A stretch of 64,000 bases of DNA from Mycolicibacterium xanthum (GTDB taxonomy: Bacteria > Actinomycetota > Actinomycetes > Mycobacteriales > Mycobacteriaceae), in the NCBI RefSeq assembly GCF_019710635.1, contig NZ_JAIFZS010000050.1, forward strand, positions 33,816 to 97,815, written 5' to 3'. The notes beneath the pieces are model-generated. The model saw only the letters and a list, made by a program, of their open reading frames with translations, searched no databases and was not told the origin of the DNA. This document shows positions 41,509 to 49,645 of this stretch, piece after piece (position 1 is the stretch's first letter; every line of letters starts with the position of its first letter). Made by a program: the position numbers and the translations under genes.

Positions 41509-43143
41509 ATGTCAACGGTTTTCAACATCCGCAACCTGCGGCTGTCGGGTGCGGCACGCACGGCGGTGATCGTCGGTGCGCTGGTGCTGGTCCTCGCTAT
41601 CGTCGGCGGGCTGCTCGGGTGGAACCTGTACAAGAAGATGACCACCAACACCGTCGTCGCCTACTTCAGCCAGACCCTGGCGCTCTACCCCGGCGACCGG
41701 GTCCAGATCATGGGTGTGAAGGTCGGCAGCATCGACAAGATCGAGCCGGCCGGCGACAAGATGCGGGTCACGTTCCACTACGACAAGAAGTACAAGGTGC
41801 CGGCCAACGCCACGGCGTCGATCCTGAACCCGAGCCTGGTCGCCTCGCGCACCATCCAGTTGGCGCCCCCCTTCACCGGCGGGCCGGTGCTGGAGAACAA
41901 CGCGGTCCTCGGACTCGACCGCACCCAGGTGCCCGTCGAGTACGACGACCTGCGGGACTCGCTGAGCAGGCTGCTCACCGACCTGGGCCCGACACCCGAG
42001 CAGCCGCGCGGCCCGTTCGGCGACATCATCGAATCCGCCGCGGACGGGTTCGCCGGCAAGGGCCAGCAGTTGAACAAGACGCTGACCGGGCTCTCGGAGG
42101 CGCTCTTCGCGCTCAACGAGGGACGCGGCGATTTCTTCAGCGTGGTGAAGAGCCTGGCGCTGTTCGTCAACGCGCTCTACAAGAGCGACCAGCAATTCGT
42201 CGCCCTGAACAACCAACTGGCCCAGTTCACCAACGCGTTCACCAACACCGACCGCGAGGTGGCACAAGCGGTCCAGGACCTCGACCAGCTGCTCACCACG
42301 ACCCGGGGCTTCATCGAGGAGAACGGCGGCGTGCTGGCCCACGACGTCAACAACCTGGCCGACGTGACCACCGCGATCCTGCAGCCCGACGCGCGCGAAG
42401 GTCTCGAGACGGCGCTGCACGCCTACCCCAACGTGGCGGCGAACCTGATGAACATCAACGCACCGAACTCGGGCGGAATCGTCAGCCTGCCGGTGATCTC
42501 CAGCTTCGCCAACCCGATGCAGTTCATCTGCAGCGCCATCCAGGCCGGCAGCCGGTTGGGCTATCAGGAGTCCGCGGAGTTGTGCGCGGAGTATCTCGGC
42601 CCGATCCTCGACGCGATCAAGTTCAACTACCTGCCGTTCGGAGCCAACCAGCTGCAGACCGCGATGACGCTGCCCAAGCAGATCGCCTACTCCGAGCCGC
42701 GGCTGCAGCCGCCGCCCGGCTACAAGGACACCACCGTGCCGGGCATCTTCTCCCGGGACACGCTGTGGTCGCACGGCAACCACGAGCCGGGCTGGGTGGT
42801 CGCACCCGGCATGCAGGGCGTCGAGGTACAGCCGTTCACCGCGAACATGCTCACCCCGGAGTCGCTGTCCGAGCTGATGGGAGGGCCCGACATCGTCGCC
42901 CCGCCGGCCCCGCCCGCATTCGGCGTCGACAACGGCAGGCTGCCCGGCCCGCCGGACGCCTACAACGAGACCAGCCCGCTGCCGCCCCCGTGGTATCCGC
43001 AGCCCGCGCCGCCGCCGGGCCCGGCGCCCGGCGTGCTCGCGGGCGACCCGCTGGGTGCCATCGCGCCCGCCGCGCCCGCTGCGGCCGTTCCGGCCCCGGC
43101 CGCGCCGGCCGGACCCCTGTTGCCGGCCGAGGCAGGAGGCTGA
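41509..43143 (+). CDS. mce1D: Mce family protein Mce1D
   Basis: 544 residues. Anchor helix AVIVGALVLVLAIVGGLLGW, MlaD domain (LYPGDRVQIMGVKVGSIDKI; NPSLVASRTIQLAPP), helical segment, two Cys near 345-365 (FICSAIQAG, AELCAEYLG), then a Pro-rich tail from about 430. A GGGGGGCGAGCAG stretch before ATG 41509 acts as a loose ribosome site. Part of the Mce1 hexamer. Confidence 0.92.
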   Translation: MSTVFNIRNLRLSGAARTAVIVGALVLVLAIVGGLLGWNLYKKMTTNTVVAYFSQTLALYPGDRVQIMGVKVGSIDKIEPAGDKMRVTFHYDKKYKVPANATASILNPSLVASRTIQLAPPFTGGPVLENNAVLGLDRTQVPVEYDDLRDSLSRLLTDLGPTPEQPRGPFGDIIESAADGFAGKGQQLNKTLTGLSEALFALNEGRGDFFSVVKSLALFVNALYKSDQQFVALNNQLAQFTNAFTNTDREVAQAVQDLDQLLTTTRGFIEENGGVLAHDVNNLADVTTAILQPDAREGLETALHAYPNVAANLMNINAPNSGGIVSLPVISSFANPMQFICSAIQAGSRLGYQESAELCAEYLGPILDAIKFNYLPFGANQLQTAMTLPKQIAYSEPRLQPPPGYKDTTVPGIFSRDTLWSHGNHEPGWVVAPGMQGVEVQPFTANMLTPESLSELMGGPDIVAPPAPPAFGVDNGRLPGPPDAYNETSPLPPPWYPQPAPPPGPAPGVLAGDPLGAIAPAAPAAAVPAPAAPAGPLLPAEAGG

Positions 43144-43146
43144 CCC

Positions 43147-44292
43147 GTGGGCAAGCTACGCACACTGACCCGCCGCGCCGCCGCACTCGGCGTCGCGGCG
43201 CTGGTGCTGACCTCGTGCGGGTCGTGGAAGGGCATCTCGAACGTGCCGCTGCCCGGCGGTCCGGGTACCGGCGACGACCACACCACGATCTACGTCCAGA
43301 TGCCGGACACCCTGGCGCTCAACGTGAACAGCCGGGTCCGTGTCGCCGACGTGTACGTCGGGCGGGTGCGGTCCATCGAGCTGAAGAACTGGGTCGCGGT
43401 CCTCACGCTCGACCTCGAGCCGAGCGTGAAGCTGCCGGTCAACGCGCTGGCCAGGATCGGCCAGACCAGCCTGCTGGGCTCCCAGCACATCCAGCTGGAC
43501 CTGCCGCCGGACCCGTCGCCGCAGCTGCTGAAGTCCGGTGACACGATCCCGCTGAAGAACGCCTCGGCCTTCCCCACCACCGAACGCGTGCTGGCCAGCA
43601 TCGCCACCATCCTGACCGGCGGCGGCGTGTCCAACCTGGAAACCATCCAGACCGAGGTCTACAACGTGCTCAACGGACGCGCCGACCAGATCAGGGACTT
43701 CCTGGGGCGGCTGGACACGTTCACCGCCGAACTCAACGCCCAGCGCGAGGACATCACCCGGGCCATCGACTCCACCAACCGGCTGCTGGCCGTGGTCGGG
43801 CAGCGCAATGACACTCTCGATGCGGTGCTGACGGAGTTCCCGCCGCTGATCCAGCATTTCGCCGACACCCGCGACCTGTTCGCCGACGCCGTCGAGGCGC
43901 TCGGCCGGATCAGCAACGCGGCCGAGGACGCCCTGGCCCCGGCCAGCGACGACATCCACACCAACCTGGCCAACCTGCAGCGCCCGCTGCGCGAGCTCGG
44001 CAAGGCCGGTCCGTACCTGCTCGGCGCGCTGAAGATCTTTCTGACCGCGCCGTACTCCATCGAGAACGTGGACAAGGCGATCCGCGGCGACTACATCAAC
44101 TCCTCGGTGAACATCGACCTGACCCTGTCGGGCATCGACAACGGGTTCCTGAGCGGCACCGGAATCTCGGGCATGCTGCGTGCGCTCGAGCAGGCGTGGG
44201 GCCGCGACCCGAACACGATGATCCCGGATGTGCGCTTCACCCCGAACGCGCACTCGGTGCCGGGCGGCCCGTTGGTGGAAAGGGGTGAGTGA
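43147..44292 (+). CDS. lprK: Mce family lipoprotein Mce1E (LprK)
   Basis: 381 residues. A signal peptide ending in a lipobox (LVLTSC, Cys24) makes this the lipid-anchored Mce subunit, as all mycobacterial MceE proteins are. MlaD domain at about 45-130 (NVNSRVRVADVYVGRVRSIE; RIGQTSLLGSQHIQLDLPP), then the rod helices. GTG 43147 lies 3 nt after the mce1D stop. It ends 3 nt before mce1F. Confidence 0.93.
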   Translation: MGKLRTLTRRAAALGVAALVLTSCGSWKGISNVPLPGGPGTGDDHTTIYVQMPDTLALNVNSRVRVADVYVGRVRSIELKNWVAVLTLDLEPSVKLPVNALARIGQTSLLGSQHIQLDLPPDPSPQLLKSGDTIPLKNASAFPTTERVLASIATILTGGGVSNLETIQTEVYNVLNGRADQIRDFLGRLDTFTAELNAQREDITRAIDSTNRLLAVVGQRNDTLDAVLTEFPPLIQHFADTRDLFADAVEALGRISNAAEDALAPASDDIHTNLANLQRPLRELGKAGPYLLGALKIFLTAPYSIENVDKAIRGDYINSSVNIDLTLSGIDNGFLSGTGISGMLRALEQAWGRDPNTMIPDVRFTPNAHSVPGGPLVERGE

Positions 44293-44295
44293 GCG

Positions 44296-45858
44296 ATGCT
44301 GACCCGGTTCATCAGGATCCAGCTGGTGTTGTTCTCCATCCTGACGGTCATCGCGCTGGGGGTGCTCGGCCTGTACTACCTGCGCCTGCCCGCCCTCGTC
44401 GGGGTCGGTGAGTACACGTTGTACGCCGAGTTGCCCCGTTCGGGTGGGCTGTACGAGACGGGCAACGTCACCTACCGCGGATCCGAGATCGGCAAGGTCA
44501 CCGCGGTGGAACCCACCGAAACGGGTGCCCGGGTGACGATGAGCATCGACAACGACGTCAAGATCCCGGTGGACACCACCGCCAACGTGCACTCGGTGTC
44601 GGCGATCGGTGAGCAGTACCTGGACCTGGTGCCGGCCGGCGAGGGTGGCCAGTACCTGCAGCCGGGCCAGACCATCACCAAGAGCACCGTGCCATCCGAG
44701 GTCGGTCCGGCGCTGGATGCGGCGAACGACGGACTGGCGGTGCTGCCGAAGGAGAAGATCGACTCGCTGCTGACCGAGACATCGCAGGCGGTGGGCGGCC
44801 TCGGGCCGTCGTTGCAGCGCCTGGTCGAGTCGACGACCAACCTCGCCGAGGGCTTCCGGGACAACCTGCCTCAGGTCAACGACATCATCGCCAACTCGGC
44901 GCCGATCCTGCAGAGCCAGGTCGACTCCGGAGGCGCGATCGAACAGTGGGCGCGCAATCTCAACGCGATCGCGTCGCAGACGGCGGAGCAGGACACCGCG
45001 CTGCGCAGCGGCCTGCAGCAGGCCGCTCCGACACTCGACCAGGTCACCGCGGTCTTCGGCGACGTCCGGGAGGCACTGCCACAGACGTTGGCGAACCTGG
45101 CCGTCGTGATCGACATGCTCAAGACCTACAACAAGGGGCTCGAGCAGACCCTGGTGATCTACCCGCAGGGCGCCGCACTACTGCAGCAGGGCTCCATCTT
45201 CGAGGATGGCGGCCTGCTGCACTTCGGCCTGTCCGTCAACCAGCCGCCGCCGTGCCTGACCGGGTTCCTGCCCGCCTCCGAATGGCGCTCGCCGGCGGAC
45301 ACCACCACGGCGCCGCTGCCGTCGGGCCTGTACTGCAAGATCCCGAAGGACTACCAGGCCAACAGCGTGCGCGGTGCGCGTAACTATCCGTGCGCCACCG
45401 TGCCCGGTAAGCGGGCCGCGACGCCGAACGAATGCCGCAGCGACGAGCCGTACGTGCCGCTGGGCACCAACCCCTGGTACGGCGACCCGAACCAGATCCT
45501 GTCCTGTCCCGCGCCGGGGGCCCGGTGCGACCAGCGGGTGGCGCCCGGACAGGTCATCCCGGCCCCGTCGATCAACAACGGCCAGAATCCACTGCCCGCC
45601 GATCAGCTCCCACCTCCCGAACACACGGCGCCGACCAGCGATCCGTTGACCGCTCCGCGCTCGGGTACCGTCAGTTGCAGCGGACAGCAGCCCAACCCGT
45701 GCATCTACACTCCCGCGCAGGGACCGCCGGGCAGCACCGCGGCCTACAGCCCGAGTAGCGGCGAGGTGGTGGGCCCGGACGGCGTCCGGTACAACGTGAG
45801 GAACTCGACTAACCCAGGAGACGATGGATGGAAGGAGATGCTGGCACCAGCCGGCTGA
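44296..45858 (+). CDS. mce1F: Mce family protein Mce1F
   Basis: 520 residues. Anchor helix (IQLVLFSILTVIALGVLGLY), MlaD domain (SGGLYETGNVTYRGSEIGKV; SAIGEQYLDLVPAG), rod region to about 310, then a C-terminal domain with several Cys (PPCLTGF, LYCKIPK, YPCATVP, NECRSDE, LSCPAPGARCD), probably disulphide-bonded outside the membrane. The 3' end overlaps the next gene by 31 nt. Confidence 0.93.
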   Translation: MLTRFIRIQLVLFSILTVIALGVLGLYYLRLPALVGVGEYTLYAELPRSGGLYETGNVTYRGSEIGKVTAVEPTETGARVTMSIDNDVKIPVDTTANVHSVSAIGEQYLDLVPAGEGGQYLQPGQTITKSTVPSEVGPALDAANDGLAVLPKEKIDSLLTETSQAVGGLGPSLQRLVESTTNLAEGFRDNLPQVNDIIANSAPILQSQVDSGGAIEQWARNLNAIASQTAEQDTALRSGLQQAAPTLDQVTAVFGDVREALPQTLANLAVVIDMLKTYNKGLEQTLVIYPQGAALLQQGSIFEDGGLLHFGLSVNQPPPCLTGFLPASEWRSPADTTTAPLPSGLYCKIPKDYQANSVRGARNYPCATVPGKRAATPNECRSDEPYVPLGTNPWYGDPNQILSCPAPGARCDQRVAPGQVIPAPSINNGQNPLPADQLPPPEHTAPTSDPLTAPRSGTVSCSGQQPNPCIYTPAQGPPGSTAAYSPSSGEVVGPDGVRYNVRNSTNPGDDGWKEMLAPAG

Positions 45859-46514
45859 ACCCCACCACCGGCGGGGAGGACCCCCGAGACCCGGGAACCG
45901 TCGACACTTCAGGGGAAACCGCCGCCGACGCGTCGGCGGAAACCGAAGTCGCCGACGCGTCTGAGGCCACCGAGACGCCCGAGGACACCGACGCGCCCTC
46001 CGACACCCGCCGACCCGCGCGGCTCGGCAGGGGCTGGGTCGCGAGCATCTGCGCGGTGCTGGTCCTGCTGGCCGGCGCGGGCATCGCCGGCGGCTATTTC
46101 GCGCTGCGGGCCAACGAGCAGGGCGCGGCCACCGCGCGTTCCGAGGAGGCGGCGCTGCAGGCCGCCAAGGAGTGCGTGGTGGCCACCCAGGCACCGGACA
46201 CCGCCACGATGACGGCCGCACAGTCGAAGATCCTGGAATGCTCGACCGGCGAGTTCGGGGTGCAGGCCGGGCTGTACGGAAGCGTGCTGGCCGAGGCCTA
46301 TCAGGCGGCCAACGCGACGGTCGCCGTCGACGAGCTGCGGGCCGCCGTCGAACGGCACAACGAGGACGGGTCGATCAACGTGCTGGTCGCGGTCCGGGTC
46401 AGGATTTCGAACTCCGAGGCCGCCGATCAGCAGGTCGGTTACCGGCTGCGGGCCCGGATGGCCTACGACGACGGGCAGTACCGGATCGCCGGATTGGACC
46501 AGGTCACGTCGTGA
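45828..46514 (+). CDS. Mce-associated membrane protein (Rv0175-like)
   Basis: 228 residues: an acidic, Thr/Ala-rich disordered N-terminus (1-65), one membrane helix (WVASICAVLVLLAGAGIAGG) and a periplasmic domain with two Cys (KECVVATQ, ILECSTGEF) of the Mam/Mas fold. The ATG lies inside mce1F, so the two are translated together. Mtb Rv0175-Rv0178 follow mce1F in the same order and are thought to stabilise or assist the transporter. Confidence 0.88.
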   Translation: MEGDAGTSRLNPTTGGEDPRDPGTVDTSGETAADASAETEVADASEATETPEDTDAPSDTRRPARLGRGWVASICAVLVLLAGAGIAGGYFALRANEQGAATARSEEAALQAAKECVVATQAPDTATMTAAQSKILECSTGEFGVQAGLYGSVLAEAYQAANATVAVDELRAAVERHNEDGSINVLVAVRVRISNSEAADQQVGYRLRARMAYDDGQYRIAGLDQVTS

Positions 46515-47494
46515 CGACCGTTCTGGACACCACCCCGGCGACCCCGGCCGACGACCCCACGCCCGAGGACCGGCCGGCGTCCTGGCCGGCCAGGGCCACC
46601 GCGCTCGCCGTCGACCTGGGTCCCGGGCTCGCAGTGATCGCCACGGCCGCGCTGTGTGCGCTCGCCGCCCCCGCCGACGGCTGGCAGCGGTACCTGTTCG
46701 GCGGAATCGCCCTGGTTGTGCTGTTCGCGACGGCGCTCAACCGGCTGGTGCTGCCGCACGCCACCGGGTGGACGCTGGGGCGCGCGCTGGTGGGGATCAG
46801 GGTGTACCGCCGCGCGGGTGAACCGGTCGGTGTGGTGCGGCTGACCGCACGGGAGTGTGCGCACCTGCTCGATACCGCCGCGCTGTTCGTCGGCTGGCTC
46901 TGGCCACTGTGGGATCGGCGCGGACGCACGTTCGCCGACCTGTTGGCGCGCACCGAGGTCCGCCGGGTGGTCCGGCCGCGCCGCGACATGCACCGCACGG
47001 TGGGGTGGGTGCTGGTGGCCACGGCGGTGGCGTGCGTGGCCACCGTCGGGCTGGGTTATGCCGTCGTGTACCGCCCCCAACTCGCCGTGGACCGGGCCGG
47101 CGCGCAGATCAGAGAACAGGGCCCGCGGATCGTCGAGCAGATGCTGAGCTACGGTGCCGACTCGCTGCCGGAGGACTTCGCCAGGGCGCAGTCGCTGACG
47201 ACCGATGCCTACCGGCCCCAACTGATCGCCCAGCAGCAGGCGGTCCAGCAGGCCGGTGCCACCGGCAACGAGTACTGGGCGGTGGCCAGCGCGCTGCTGA
47301 CCGACCCGCCGGTCACCACCGATCACGCGGCGATGCTGATGGCGATGCAGGGCCAGCGCGGCACCAATCCCGAGGACCTGAAGTTCATCACCGCGACGGT
47401 GCGGGTGGAGTTCGACAGGTCCGCAGACGGGCAGTGGCGGGTGGCGAACCTGACCGTGCTCAAGAAGCCGCTGATGGGCCGGGACGGCCGATGA
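46511..47494 (+). CDS. RDD-domain Mce-associated membrane protein (Rv0176-like)
   Basis: 327 residues (Mtb about 322). The N-terminal half has an RDD-type membrane domain (ARATALAVDLGPGLAVIATA, YLFGGIALVVLFATALNRLV, WTLGRALVGIRVYRRAGEPV), then a further helix (VGWVLVATAVACVATVGLGY) and a Mam-type extracytoplasmic domain like those of its neighbours. GTG 46511 overlaps the previous stop. It combines a membrane module with the accessory fold. Confidence 0.87.
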   Translation: MTTVLDTTPATPADDPTPEDRPASWPARATALAVDLGPGLAVIATAALCALAAPADGWQRYLFGGIALVVLFATALNRLVLPHATGWTLGRALVGIRVYRRAGEPVGVVRLTARECAHLLDTAALFVGWLWPLWDRRGRTFADLLARTEVRRVVRPRRDMHRTVGWVLVATAVACVATVGLGYAVVYRPQLAVDRAGAQIREQGPRIVEQMLSYGADSLPEDFARAQSLTTDAYRPQLIAQQQAVQQAGATGNEYWAVASALLTDPPVTTDHAAMLMAMQGQRGTNPEDLKFITATVRVEFDRSADGQWRVANLTVLKKPLMGRDGR

Positions 47495-48063
47495 GCCCGC
47501 GACGCAACTGGGTTGCCGACCACGATGCCGAGAACGTCGTGGGATCCGGCTTCTTCACGAGGAAGACCAGGCCACCGCGGCGTTGGGGGCTCCCGGTGGT
47601 CGCCGCACTGTGCGCGCTGCTGGTGGCCGCGGCGATCACGGCGGGCTCGCTGATGCTCGTCCGGCACGAGACCGATCGGCGCGAAGCGCTCTTCGACGCC
47701 GCCGCGCTGAGCTACGCGGGTGAGTTCATGACGATGTACACCACGCTGGACCCGTTCCACGCCAACGACTACGCCGACCGCATCCTGGCCCAGGGCACCG
47801 GGGATTTCGCCAAGATGTTCTCCGAGAAGAAGAACGAGATCCTGATCCAGGTCGCACAGGCCGAGCCGACGACCGGGGAGGTGACCGAAGCGGGCGTACA
47901 GCGCCGCAACGACGACGGCAGCGCCGACGTGCTCATCGCGACCAAGGTGACCACGACCTCACCGGACGGGAAATCGACGGTGCAGAGCGGCAGCCGGTGG
48001 ATCGCCACGACGATCAAGGAAGGACAGCAGTGGAAGATCAGCAACCTGATCCAGGTGATCTGA
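47491..48063 (+). CDS. Mce-associated membrane protein (Rv0177-like)
   Basis: 190 residues: short basic N-terminus, helix LPVVAALCALLVAAAITAGS, then an SnoaL/NTF2-like Mam domain (LSYAGEFMTMYTTLDPFHAN, FAKMFSEKKNEILIQVAQAE). ATG overlaps the upstream stop (ATGA); the 3' end overlaps the next gene by 34 nt. Confidence 0.87.
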   Translation: MSPRRNWVADHDAENVVGSGFFTRKTRPPRRWGLPVVAALCALLVAAAITAGSLMLVRHETDRREALFDAAALSYAGEFMTMYTTLDPFHANDYADRILAQGTGDFAKMFSEKKNEILIQVAQAEPTTGEVTEAGVQRRNDDGSADVLIATKVTTTSPDGKSTVQSGSRWIATTIKEGQQWKISNLIQVI

Positions 48064-48761
48064 CCGCCGGGTCCGACGGAGACACCGCCCCCGAGGCCGA
48101 GACACCTCCGGGGGCCAGGAAGACGCCTGTCGGCAAGGCGGGGAGGTCCACCGGATCGGCTGTCCCGCAGCAGGAGTCCACCGAATCCGACGGGGACGAA
48201 CAGCCGGACGAGGTCGTCCTGGTCGCGCACCGGCCCGCGGGCAAGCGCCTGATCGGCGCCGCCGCCGCGGCGTCGGTGCTGTTCGTCGGCGCCGCGGCCT
48301 TCGCCGGTGCGATGGCACAGCCCTACCTGTCCGAGCGGGCCATGGTGCAGACCAAGTTGGCGATCGCCACCAGGGCCACCGATGCCATCACCACACTGTG
48401 GACCTACACGCCCGACGACATGAACACCCTCGCCGACCGCGCATCACGTTTTCTCGCAGGCGATTTCGCCGAGGAGTACCGCCGCTACATCGATGCCATC
48501 GTCGAGCCCAACAAGCAGGCCCAGGTCACCAACACCACCCAGGTGATGGGCGCCGCGGTGGAGAGCGTGTCGCCGCCGGATACCCCCACGGAGGCGACTG
48601 CGATCGTCTACACCAACTCCGTGGCCACCAGCCCGGTCACCAAGAACATCCCGTCGTTGCGCTACCTGTCCTACCGGTTGACGCTGGAACGCGAAGGCGC
48701 GACCTGGCTGGTGACCAGGATGTCGACGATCACGTCCTTCGACCTGACACCCCAGCTGTAA
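48030..48761 (+). CDS. Mce-associated membrane protein (Rv0178-like)
   Basis: 243 residues (Mtb 244). Acidic N-terminus to about 70, helix LIGAAAAASVLFVGAAAFAG, then a Mam domain (ITTLWTYTPDDMNTLADRAS; LSYRLTLEREGATWLVTRMS). I chose GTG 48030 over the earlier in-frame Met because AAGGAAGGA precedes it and the length then matches Mtb. Last gene of the mce1 operon; inverted repeat C follows 36 bp later. Confidence 0.87.
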   Translation: MEDQQPDPGDLTAGSDGDTAPEAETPPGARKTPVGKAGRSTGSAVPQQESTESDGDEQPDEVVLVAHRPAGKRLIGAAAAASVLFVGAAAFAGAMAQPYLSERAMVQTKLAIATRATDAITTLWTYTPDDMNTLADRASRFLAGDFAEEYRRYIDAIVEPNKQAQVTNTTQVMGAAVESVSPPDTPTEATAIVYTNSVATSPVTKNIPSLRYLSYRLTLEREGATWLVTRMSTITSFDLTPQL

Positions 48762-48797
48762 CGTCCGCTGTGCCCATGGCCCTGCCGGTCCGTGTCG

Positions 48798-48860
48798 CGC
48801 CGAAATGGCATTCCAGCAGTGATTCTTCCGAACTTTCGCTGCTGGAATGCCATTTCGGCG
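48798..48860. repeat. Inverted-repeat element, copy C (end of mce1 operon)
   Basis: Perfect 22-bp arms (48798-48819, 48839-48860) around a 19-nt loop. The arm differs from copies A and B by a compensated pair (CCGGCAG to CCAGCAG with CTGCCGG to CTGCTGG), so pairing is preserved. It lies between the mce1 operon and the fructosamine kinase gene and contains a spurious in-frame ATG (48847). Confidence 0.9.
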
Positions 48861-48873
48861 GAAGGGCGGCCGT

Positions 48874-49638
48874 GTGGAGTTCGTGAAGCGCAACGCGCGG
48901 GCGCCTGCCGGGTTCTTCGCATGTGAAGCCGCTGGGCTGCAGTGGCTTTCGACGGCCACCGGCGGGGTCGCGTGCGCCCGGGTGATCGCTGTGGACGAGC
49001 ACTCGCTGACTCTGCAGCGGCTGACGACCACGGCTCCCACCCACTCGGCCGCACGCGAGTTCGGCCGGCGACTGGCGATCACCCACGACGCCGGCGCCGA
49101 CGGGTTCGGGGCCGCGCCGCCGGGGTGGCGCGGGCCGGGCTTCTTCGGCCCGCTGGATCAACCGTTGCCGATGGCGTTCGGCACCGAGCCGTCCTGGGGG
49201 CGGTTCTATGCGGCGCACCGCCTCGCGCCGATGGCCGAGCGGGCCGCGGCCCGGCTGGGTGCGGCCACCCGTGGCGCCGTCGAAGCCGTCATCGAGTGTT
49301 GTGCTGCAGGCGATTTCGACGATGCCGACGCGCCCAGCCGGTTGCACGGCGACCTGTGGAGCGGCAACGTGATGTGGACTCCGGACGGGGTCGTGCTGAT
49401 CGACCCGGCCGCGCACGGCGGCCACCGCGAAACCGACCTGGCGATGCTGGCATTGTTCGGCTGCCCGCACCTGGACGCGGTGCTGGACGGCTACCAGAGT
49501 CGCCGGGCGCTGCGGCCCGGCTGGCGTGACCGGATCGGCCTTCACCAGTTGTTCCCGCTGCTGGCCCACGTGGTGCTCTTCGGCAGCGGCTATGCCGCCC
49601 AGACGCATGTGGTGGCGGTCGCCGCACTGGGCGGCTGA
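48874..49638 (+). CDS. Fructosamine/ketosamine-3-kinase family protein
   Basis: 254 residues of the aminoglycoside-phosphotransferase fold. The catalytic loop LHGDLWSGNVMW (Asp and Asn) and the metal-binding IDPAAHGGHRETDLAML are intact; FFGPLDQPLPM matches FN3K proteins. The enzyme phosphorylates sugar adducts on protein amines, causing deglycation. I use GTG 48874 (GGAAGG upstream) rather than ATG 48847, which lies in the inverted repeat. Convergent with the sulfatase gene, 7 nt apart. Confidence 0.85.
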   Translation: MEFVKRNARAPAGFFACEAAGLQWLSTATGGVACARVIAVDEHSLTLQRLTTTAPTHSAAREFGRRLAITHDAGADGFGAAPPGWRGPGFFGPLDQPLPMAFGTEPSWGRFYAAHRLAPMAERAAARLGAATRGAVEAVIECCAAGDFDDADAPSRLHGDLWSGNVMWTPDGVVLIDPAAHGGHRETDLAMLALFGCPHLDAVLDGYQSRRALRPGWRDRIGLHQLFPLLAHVVLFGSGYAAQTHVVAVAALGG

Positions 49639-49645
49639 ACCGGGG

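Noticed and set aside
41073..43541. 822-codon plus-strand frame through mce1C-mce1D-mce1E
   Set aside because: Arg/Pro/Gly-rich off-frame translation of real mce genes.
48847..48873. ATG 48847 as fructosamine kinase start
   Set aside because: Lies in the right arm of inverted repeat C; GTG 48874 with an upstream GGAAGG is better.
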